From contig JASHRR010000623.1 in assembly GCA_030037185.1 (NCBI GenBank), positions 1 through 15,430 of the forward strand: a stretch of 15,430 nt of DNA, read 5' to 3'. The DNA comes from Xanthobacteraceae bacterium. GTDB taxonomy: Bacteria > Pseudomonadota > Alphaproteobacteria > Rhizobiales > Xanthobacteraceae. The stretch's first letter is position 1; each line of letters starts with the position of its first letter. Under the pieces are notes generated by a model that saw only the letters and a list, made by a program, of their open reading frames with translations, made no database searches and was not told where the DNA came from. The translations under genes were made by a program, and so were the position numbers. Positions 10,257 through 15,430 of the stretch are shown here, piece by piece.

Positions 10257-11375
10257 ATGAAGGTTACGGTCGAACGCGCCGATTTGCTCAAGTCACTGTC
10301 CCATGTGCATCGCGTGGTCGAGCGTCGCAACACGATTCCTATTCTCGCCAATGTGCTGTTGCGTTCCAAAGTTACCGAGCTTTCCTTGAAGGCCACCGAT
10401 CTCGACCTCGAAGTGGTGGAAACGCTGGCAGCGGAGGTCAATCCCGGCGGCGCCACCACGGTGCCGGCGCATATGTTCTACGAGATCGTCCGAAAGCTGC
10501 CGGAGGGCGCTCAGATCGTGCTGGAGTCGTCTGGCGACCGTGCCATGATGTCGATCCGTGCCGGGCGCTCGCGGTTCACCTTGCAGGCATTGCCGGAGAG
10601 CGATTTCCCGGACCTTGCGGCAGGTGAACTCACCCACAAATTCACCCTTGGCGCTGCCGAGCTTAAGCGTTTGATCGACAAAACCCAGTTTGCAATTTCC
10701 ACCGAAGAGACGAGGTATTATCTCAACGGCATCTATTTTCATGCGGTAAGCGCGGGCAACCATTTGATGTTGCGTGCGGTTGCAACCGACGGGCATCGGC
10801 TTGCCCAAGTCGAGCTTGCGGCGCCACCCGGCGCCGAAGGCATGCCAAGCATCATCGTTCCGCGCAAGACCGTAGGTGAAGTGCAGCGGCTGATCGACAA
10901 CAGCACAGGCGAAATTGTGATTGAATTATCGCAGTCGAAAATCCGTCTTACCCTCGACGGCGTCGTCCTGACCTCGAAACTGATCGACGGTACATTTCCC
11001 GACTATACCCGCGTGATTCCGGTCGGCAACGACAAGCTGCTTGAGGTCGACAAGAGGGATTTCGAGCAGGCGGTCGATCGGGTGTCGACGGTCTCGAGCG
11101 AGCGCGGCCGGGCCGTCAAGTTGGCGCTTTCGGCCGGGCGTCTCGTGCTCTCGGTCACCAACCCCGACTCCGGCAGCGCGACCGAGGAACTCGAGGTCGG
11201 CTATGATGCCGATCCTCTCGATATCGGCTTCAACTCGCGCTATCTGCTTGATATTGCGGCGCAGCTCGAAGGTGATACGGCGGTCCTAAAGCTAGCCGAC
11301 CCAGGCTCGCCTACGCTGCTTTCCGACAAGGAAGCCAAGGGTGCGCTTTATGTGCTGATGCCGATGCGGGTATGA
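10257..11375 (+). CDS. dnaN: DNA polymerase III subunit beta (sliding clamp)
   Basis: DnaN forms the ring clamp that tethers DNA polymerase III and other factors to DNA. The protein is 372 residues, the standard length, and can be read as three clamp domains. It starts MKVTVERADLLKSLSHVHRV with RRNTIPILANVLL. The middle contains ATDGHRLAQVEL and the end carries the C-terminal YVLMPMRV, the conserved clamp terminus (LPMR-like) lining the partner-binding pocket. GGGG lies 6 bases before the ATG. It is separated from dnaA by a strong terminator, so it is probably transcribed on its own. recF, the frequent downstream partner, is not present. Confidence 0.98.
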   Translation: MKVTVERADLLKSLSHVHRVVERRNTIPILANVLLRSKVTELSLKATDLDLEVVETLAAEVNPGGATTVPAHMFYEIVRKLPEGAQIVLESSGDRAMMSIRAGRSRFTLQALPESDFPDLAAGELTHKFTLGAAELKRLIDKTQFAISTEETRYYLNGIYFHAVSAGNHLMLRAVATDGHRLAQVELAAPPGAEGMPSIIVPRKTVGEVQRLIDNSTGEIVIELSQSKIRLTLDGVVLTSKLIDGTFPDYTRVIPVGNDKLLEVDKRDFEQAVDRVSTVSSERGRAVKLALSAGRLVLSVTNPDSGSATEELEVGYDADPLDIGFNSRYLLDIAAQLEGDTAVLKLADPGSPTLLSDKEAKGALYVLMPMRV

Positions 11376-12238
11376 TAGGCCCTGGCTCTCACTTCTGCCA
11401 GTGAAGGCGATGACGGCGCACGGGCACTCCGGGCGGTGGCCTAGCACGTTGGCTGTGCGGCGTCGGCGCCGGAGCCGCCGCGAGTTGCCGCGATACTGAC
11501 CAGAGATCTCCTGCGACTGTGTTGTGGAGCGGCTTGAAGAATCGGCTGCCCTCGCGCCTGAGCGGCAAGCTTGTCAAGAGAGGCGGTATCAAGAGCGGAC
11601 GTCCCGACCTATTTGTTTTGCATCGCGCGAACGGCGGGATAACCGGCTTTTGTGGAGTTGAAATCGAAACCCGCCGTTGCGCGCAAAGCGCCGGAAGCAG
11701 CCGCACCCAGTCAACACGTTTTCCCCGCCTTTGTCGTTGTCGGATTGGCGGCGCTCCTGTTGCCGATCGATATCGAGGGGTGAAAAGGAAATACGGTGTC
11801 GGAAAAAGCCCGAACGCGTGGAACACTGTGCACTGACGCGGATCTCCGGGCTCGGCGATAAAACCGCAGCCAGGCGCAAATACCAGTCTGCCGTGCCGGC
11901 AACCGAAACCGATAAGTGGAAGTCAGAGCGCCCGCACGGCGCACGATGTCTTGAAAAGAAACAGTTCCTGGTTTTGAAAAACAATTGCCGATGGCGGGTC
12001 GCGCACGTGCCGGCCGCAGAGACGTCAACGGGCGGTCGCTGGTCGGGCTGCTCGCGTACTGCGGCCCGCCTCGATCGACGGCGCCTTTCTGCAAACCGGA
12101 GTGGTCGCGATTGCAGGATGGTCTCGGGCCCTGTCACTGCATTGAGCTGATCGAGGTCAAGGGAGGGCGGTGAGCAGTCGGTTTGATTCCTCTCCAATTA
12201 TACGCTAGCCTACCCACTATGAATAGAATCGCGAGGAG
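11376..12238. other. Region downstream of dnaN without an intact gene
   Basis: About 860 bases show overlapping short ORFs on both strands but no intact family member. The only recognisable part is the VRR-NUC-like remnant at 11519-11700. A 43-codon frame from 11652 to 11783 starts VELKSK and ends in a hydrophobic stretch. No RecF features (FRNY-like start, GKTN P-loop) were found in any frame. The rest looks like eroded or recombined DNA. Confidence 0.5.
11519..11700 (+). pseudogene. Possible VRR-NUC nuclease domain remnant
   Basis: One frame encodes KLVKRGGIKSGRPDLFVLHR. This resembles the VRR-NUC fold core (G-x-x-x-G-x-PD-L-hydrophobic), in which the Asp is a catalytic metal ligand. Twelve residues later, after a frame change near 11645-11652, another frame reads FVELKSK, which fits the family's E-x-K motif. 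The pieces are in the right order and spacing but in different frames, so at least one indel separates them. Neither flank is recognisable as the rest of a nuclease. VRR-NUC domains occur in phage and restriction-type nucleases, which fits a mobile origin. The match is short and made by eye, so this could be chance. Confidence 0.35.
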
Positions 12239-12663
12239 AGGATAGGTGCGGCTGCCAAGGCGCTGGGTGTTTCGGTGTCCACGTTGCGGCGAAGGGAAGC
12301 CGCTGGACGGATTGTGCCCGACCACACATCAGGGGGGCATCGGCGATACGACCTCGCAAAGTTCCGCCCGGAATTGTTTCACGCTGCTGAGGCGCCCCAT
12401 CGGACTATCGCTTACGCTTGTGTCTCCAGCAACGACCAAAAAGCCGACCTAGAGCGTCAGAAACAGGTGCTTGAACTGTTCTGCGCCACCAATGGATGGC
12501 AATTCGAAGTAATTTCCAATCTCGGTTCGGGCATGAATTACCGGAAAGAAGGGACTGAAAGCGCCTGCTTGACGAAATCGTGGATAGCAAAGTCGGTCGG
12601 CTGGTCATCACCCACAAGGATCGCCTGCTCCGGTTCGGGGCTGAAGTGGTGTCCGCGATTTGC
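12239..12663 (+). pseudogene. IS607-family TnpA serine recombinase, broken
   Basis: The reading frame gives a MerR-like helix-turn-helix (IGAAAKALGVSVSTLRRREA, then SGGHRRYDLAKF). A resolvase-like domain follows, with YACVSSNDQKADLERQ and NLGSGMNYRKEG. This is the IS607 TnpA architecture, which moves the element by serine recombination. Three defects are visible. No start codon precedes the HTH. The conserved Arg of YxRVSS is Cys (probably CGT to TGT). GGGACTGAAAGCG at 12551-12563 holds two extra bases, shifting the frame before the conserved THKDRLLRFGAE segment. That segment continues in frame 1 and ends abruptly at about 12663, where TnpB sequence begins. The gene cannot make a functional recombinase. 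Confidence 0.85.
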
Positions 12664-13032
12664 GGCATGGTGCGGAACCGCCATCTTTCGCGATCCGTGA
12701 TCGACGGTGCATTTTTTGAGTTTCGCCGGCAACTTGACTATAAGTCGAGACTATACGGTTCGACGATAGTGATCGCTGACCGCTGGTTTCCTTCAAGCAA
12801 GACTTGCTCTTGCTGCGGCGTCGTTAAAGATACGCTGGATTTGAACGAGCGCACCTTCAGGTTGGACGACTGCGGTTTTGAATGCGACCGCGATCTAAAC
12901 GCGGCTCGCAATCTTGAGAAATACGCCGAGAGCTTTGCGGCGTTGAAGGCAGCTACGGCTGCGGTCGGCTGTGGAAAGGCGAGCGCTGGCTCACGGCGCA
13001 GGCCGCGAGTGAAACTGCCCTCGGCGACGTAG
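12664..13032 (+). pseudogene. TnpB (IS607-type) C-terminal fragment fused to TnpA remnant
   Basis: In the same frame as the end of TnpA, the sequence becomes TnpB: GMVRNRHLSRSVID, FFEFRRQLDYKSRLYGS, then ADRWFPSSKTCSCCG and ECDRDLNAARNL. It closes with the typical VKLPS-like C-terminus. TnpB is an RNA-guided nuclease of transposons. Only the last third survives, containing the RuvC-III Asp (in DRDLNAARN) and the zinc ribbon. The N-terminal part and the RuvC-I/II catalytic residues are deleted. The zinc ribbon is also damaged: the first CxxC is intact, but the second reads LDDC instead of CxxC. The open frame from GTG 12580 through 13032 would encode a TnpA-TnpB hybrid of about 150 residues, probably non-functional. 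Confidence 0.85.
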
Positions 13033-13116
13033 CAACCAGACATCAACGCTGCCTAGCTTCGAGTAGGTTCTGGAAAGCGGATTACGATAGGACTGCGAAC
13101 GTAAGCGCCGCCACGG

Positions 13117-13279
13117 AGTGTTCTCTGGCCCGATGGTAATGTGCACGAAGAACACCAGCTCTACGCCGATCTGCGCGATGGCAAGCACGGCAAGGCCAAG
13201 GGGAACGCCGACCCCAGAAAGAGATTAGCGTGAGGACGACGGCCAGAACCAGTCCGATCGCGTGCTTTCGCGGCAGGCG
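13117..13279 (-). pseudogene. Truncated cytochrome o ubiquinol oxidase subunit IV (cyoD) fragment
   Basis: On the reverse strand, directly after the doxX stop, one frame reads AIGLVLAVVLTLISFW. The next frame reads LAVLAIAQIGVELVFFVHIT followed by GPENT. These match the first two membrane helices of CyoD (usual form IAQIGVHLVFFLHIT-TGPDNTNN), the small subunit of the cytochrome bo quinol oxidase. The frame changes at about 13211-13215. The N-terminus is missing, because a stop codon (that of doxX) precedes it in frame. Similarity also stops after NT, losing the third helix, at the IS607 boundary. This is a relic broken on both sides, and no other cyo genes are in the window. Confidence 0.7.
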
Positions 13280-13690
13280 CTAACCGGTGGCGGAGAGCCC
13301 TCCGCCCTTACGGCGCCACTGTTCCATGCTGACCGCTCCGGCCCCGAAGGCGGTGATTTGCAGCAGCCCGCCGGCCATCATCACGTTTTTCAGAAAGTGG
13401 ATCATCTGGTTTTGGTCGGCGAAATTGCTGTGGAACGAAATGGCGGTCACCAGCGAGAAGATGGCCAGCGCCAGCGCGACTGGGCGCACGTGATAACCGA
13501 GAATTAATAGCAGTCCTCCACCCAACTCGACGGCCACGGCGACCGCGAACGCGAGTAGCGGGAACGGAAGTCCGACGGCACCGATGATCGCCGTCGTCGG
13601 ACCGTAGGCCGCGAGTTTGCCCAGCCCGCTCATGGCGAACGGCAGACCAATTAGAACACGGCCGACGAATGGTAGGTAACGAGAGTTCAT
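13280..13690 (-). CDS. DoxX family membrane protein
   Basis: This intact 136-residue protein has four hydrophobic helices. It starts [20 protein letters not shown] with [10 protein letters not shown]. The later segments [39 protein letters not shown] and [15 protein letters not shown] are the usual DoxX/YphA pattern. DoxX proteins are inner-membrane proteins linked to redox and thiol stress; a precise reaction is not established for most of them. AAGGAA (13698-13703) lies 7 bases before the ATG. It follows the pirin/wrbA relic in the same direction, 48 bases after the ancestral wrbA stop. It is therefore probably the last intact gene of an old stress operon. Confidence 0.9.
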   Translation of the reverse strand: MNSRYLPFVGRVLIGLPFAMSGLGKLAAYGPTTAIIGAVGLPFPLLAFAVAVAVELGGGLLLILGYHVRPVALALAIFSLVTAISFHSNFADQNQMIHFLKNVMMAGGLLQITAFGAGAVSMEQWRRKGGGLSATG

Positions 13691-13738
13691 GGTGCGATTC
13701 CTTGGCTGAGGATTGGACTCAAGGTGTGACGACGGGTA

Positions 13739-14065
13739 TCAACCGTGCAGCTTGTTTGCGTCTCAGCGATCTTGCGGCCCTGATAACGGGCGCCTTTCAG
13801 CTCGTTTGCGGTGGGCTGGCGGGAGCCATCGCGGCCCGCAATAGTGGTGGCACAGTACGGTGAGCCGCGGGTGATCTCGTCAAGCGTCATCGGCCCGGCA
13901 TGGCCGTCATCGAGGCGAAATGCTGGAGATTGGTAGATCGAGGACAGCGTCGTCTCCTGGCCGCCGGGTTCGGGGTCACGAGTTCGTCGCAAGAAAAGTG
14001 ATGCCGGGCTTCAGCGAGCCGTGATCTGGCGCGGCAAGTTGATTGAATGGTCTGCGTTCGATCAT
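13739..14065 (-). pseudogene. Pirin 5' end fused to wrbA 3' end (decayed operon remnant)
   Basis: From an ATG at 14065 the reverse strand reads MIERRPFNQLAAPDHGS. After a one-base loss near 14011 it reads EARHHFS in the next frame. Together these match the start of pirin (DHGWL-x-x-x-HHFSF), a cupin protein often with quercetinase activity. From about 13970 the sequence is WrbA-like: [20 protein letters not shown], then [16 protein letters not shown] and [10 protein letters not shown]. This is the C-terminal part of the NAD(P)H:quinone oxidoreductase. Frame changes occur in the middle ([13 protein letters not shown] is in another frame) and near the end. There, one missing base at about 13759 hides an ancestral ending ANKLHG with stop at 13739-13741. 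The bulk of pirin and the flavin-binding half of WrbA are deleted. Confidence 0.7.
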
Positions 14066-14242
14066 CGTGATCTCGGGGGAATGTCCGTTTCGCCGGCAAA
14101 CCTATGGACGGACCCATGAATTGAAAATAGAAATTATCGAAACCAATCGTTTCCTGATTTGGCATTTATAGGGTAGCCCTGCCCGGAGGGACGCGACGCG
14201 CTCAAAGTCGTTGCCGATTTTTCTGGCTGAAACCTAGTGCAG
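14066..14242. other. Upstream region of the pirin/wrbA/doxX remnant up to the IS630 left end
   Basis: About 175 bases separate the pirin start from the IS630 left repeat. On the reverse strand an A/T-rich stretch (TTTCGATAATTTCTATTTTC) and a CCCTATAAATG box are the likely remains of the operon promoter. No matching -35 was confirmed. The divergent regulator expected in such operons is absent, because the IS630 element occupies its place. Confidence 0.3.
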
Positions 14243-14268
14243 TGGCGCTTAAATAGCTAGACAGATCG
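14243..14268 (+). repeat. IS630 left terminal inverted repeat
   Basis: TGGCGC, two bases, AAAT, two bases, CTAGACA. The reverse complement of 15405-15430 has the same blocks at the same spacing: 17 of the first 21 positions match and 18 of 26 overall. Confidence 0.8.
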
Positions 14269-14274
14269 ATTTCC

Positions 14275-15408
14275 ATGTGGTTTACTGGCTGCATGAGAGT
14301 CAGTCCGGTGATCTTCAAGCTGAAACCTGAGCAGCAGGAGCTGCTCGAGACGTGGGTCCGCGCCCACGGTACCCCCCAGCAAGTAGTCACGCGCTGCCGC
14401 ATCGTGTTGCTGGCGCACCAAGGGTACAGCGACTTAGCAATCGCTGATGAACTCGGCGTGAATCGACATACGTGCCGGCTTTGGCGACAGCGGATCGTCG
14501 CCGAGGGCCCAGAAGGCTTGTGGGAGGTGGCAGAGGGACGAGGACGCAGACCGCAATCAGGATTGGCGGAACGCATCATCAATGCGACTCTGCAGACCAA
14601 GCCGAAGGGCCAGACGCACTGGAGCTCGCGTACGATGGCGAAAGCGCAAGGAGTGCATGCGAGCACGGTGAAACGTATCTGGCAGGAGCATGGGTTACAG
14701 CCGCACCGCCGGGAGACCTTCAAGCTCTCGCGAGACCCGCATTTGGTGGCAAAGCTCTTGGATGTGGTGGGGGTGTACTTGAACCCGCCCCAGAATGCGG
14801 TGGTGCTGTGCGTTGATGAAAAGAGCCAGATTCAGGCCCTGGATCGTACGCAACCTGGACTGCCCATGAAGCGCGGGCGTTGTGGCACATGGACTCACGA
14901 CTATGTGCGCAATGGCACCACCACGCTCTTCGCAGCGCTGAACGTGGCGGCTGGAACAGTAAGCGGCCGCTGCTTTCCACGACACCGGCACCAGGAATTC
15001 TTGCGCTTCCTGCGTCAGATCGATGCCGAGTACGCTCCGGAGCTGGAATTGCACCTGGTGATGGACAACTACGGCACTCATAGTACCGACCAGGTAAAAC
15101 GCTGGCTGAAGCGCCATCCGCGCTTCAAGGTCCACTTCGTTCCCACAAGCTCCAGCTGGTTGAACATGGTGGAACGCTGGTTCGCCGAACTCACCGGCAA
15201 AGCCGTGCGACGCGGTAGTTTCTCCAGCGTTCCAGATCTGATAGCGGCAATCGAAGAATTCATTGAGGAATGGAACCGCGATCCAAAGCCTTTCATCTGG
15301 ACGGCGCGCGCGGAGGATATTCTTGAGAAGATCGAGCGCTGTCGACGGCGATTGGAGGAAATCAAACCCGGTTGCACGGTGCGCCGCGGGCGAAAAAAGG
15401 CCGCGTAG
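14275..15408 (+). CDS. IS630-family DDE transposase
   Basis: This intact 377-residue transposase has an N-terminal helix-turn-helix region (VVTRCRIVLLAHQGYSDLAI, then ELGVNRHTCRLWRQR) and a C-terminal DDE domain. The catalytic residues are Asp181 in CVDEKSQ, Asp264 in VMDNYGTH and Glu300 in SSWLNMVERW. The 35 residues between the last two fit the DD34/35E IS630/Tc1-mariner group. It moves the element by cut-and-paste into TA sites. The start is uncertain: ATG 14275 and ATG 14293 (MRVSPVIFKL) are both in frame and neither has a clear ribosome site. The gene is complete, unlike its neighbours, so this insertion is probably the youngest event in the segment. Confidence 0.93.
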   Translation: MWFTGCMRVSPVIFKLKPEQQELLETWVRAHGTPQQVVTRCRIVLLAHQGYSDLAIADELGVNRHTCRLWRQRIVAEGPEGLWEVAEGRGRRPQSGLAERIINATLQTKPKGQTHWSSRTMAKAQGVHASTVKRIWQEHGLQPHRRETFKLSRDPHLVAKLLDVVGVYLNPPQNAVVLCVDEKSQIQALDRTQPGLPMKRGRCGTWTHDYVRNGTTTLFAALNVAAGTVSGRCFPRHRHQEFLRFLRQIDAEYAPELELHLVMDNYGTHSTDQVKRWLKRHPRFKVHFVPTSSSWLNMVERWFAELTGKAVRRGSFSSVPDLIAAIEEFIEEWNRDPKPFIWTARAEDILEKIERCRRRLEEIKPGCTVRRGRKKAA

Positions 15409-15430
15409 ATGTCTAGTCATTTGCGCGCCA
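15405..15430 (-). repeat. IS630 right terminal inverted repeat
   Basis: This is the partner of the repeat at 14243-14268, read on the opposite strand. It contains the transposase stop codon (15406-15408) and ends exactly with the window. Confidence 0.8.

Larger units (their letters stand above)
12181..13116 (+). mobile_element. IS607-family element, internally deleted remnant
   Basis: The element is defined by the tnpA 5' part joined to the tnpB 3' part. Its right boundary should lie between the TnpB stop (13032) and the point where cyoD similarity resumes (about 13117). Its left end is probably in the AT-richer stretch just upstream of the TnpA HTH (about 12181-12238). IS607 elements lack terminal inverted repeats, so exact ends cannot be read from the sequence alone. 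Confidence 0.6.
14243..15430 (+). mobile_element. IS630-family insertion sequence (right end at or just beyond the window)
   Basis: A single transposase gene is flanked by imperfect inverted repeats at 14243-14268 and 15405-15430, about 1.19 kb in total. A TA dinucleotide, the IS630 target, lies a few bases outside the left repeat (14235-14236). The outermost bases on the right are not in the window, so the exact ends and target duplication cannot be confirmed. Confidence 0.85.

Noticed and set aside
11389..12197. Long reverse-strand ORFs after dnaN
   Set aside because: They are rich in Arg, Pro and Ser with no domain pattern, typical of out-of-frame reading of GC-rich DNA.
12405..12732. Reverse-strand ORFs over the IS607 remnant
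   Set aside because: They are shadows of the tnpA/tnpB coding sequence, which has clear family motifs on the plus strand.
14695..15420. Reverse-strand ORFs over the IS630 transposase
   Set aside because: They are shadow frames of an intact DDE transposase with visible catalytic residues.

Overview
The window is GC-rich DNA from an alphaproteobacterium, most likely of the order Hyphomicrobiales (Rhizobiales). The evidence is the rpsT–dnaA–dnaN order, DnaA and DnaN sequences of Bradyrhizobium/Xanthobacteraceae type, a malic enzyme fused to a phosphotransacetylase-like domain, and an E. coli-length MsrA. This placement comes from reading the proteins, not from a database search.

Layout. (1) 1-756, minus strand: N-terminal half of a gamma-glutamyltransferase-like protein, cut by the window edge. 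(2) 1250-1918, plus: dienelactone hydrolase with a TTG start. (3) 2190-2837, minus: msrA, convergent with the hydrolase. (4) 3030-3347, minus: small two-helix membrane protein of unknown function. (5) 3642-6843, plus: malic enzyme (maeB) followed closely by a pyruvate-dependent aldolase of the DapA/NAL superfamily, a likely two-gene operon in C4/pyruvate metabolism. (6) 6959-11375, plus: rpsT with a clear sigma70-type promoter, a 1.1 kb gene-free stretch, dnaA, a strong two-tier terminator, then dnaN. (7) 11376-15430: an accessory, decaying segment where recF and gyrB are often found in relatives.

The decaying segment is the unusual part. It holds a possible remnant of a VRR-NUC nuclease and an IS607-family element whose serine-recombinase gene (tnpA) has been joined by an internal deletion to the last third of tnpB. 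Next come a truncated and frameshifted cyoD fragment, an intact doxX, and a remnant in which the start of a pirin gene is joined to the end of a wrbA gene. Last is an IS630-family element with imperfect terminal repeats, whose right repeat stops exactly at the window end. I read this as an insertion and deletion hotspot downstream of dnaN. The coincidence of the window end with an IS end also suggests an assembly or contig boundary.

I found no tRNA, rRNA, CRISPR array, or complete novel defence or biosynthetic system. The most noteworthy items are the tnpA-tnpB chimera with a retained TnpB 3' end, the pirin/wrbA fusion relic upstream of intact doxX, the hairpin plus T-run between the rpsT promoter and rpsT, and the absence of recF next to dnaN.
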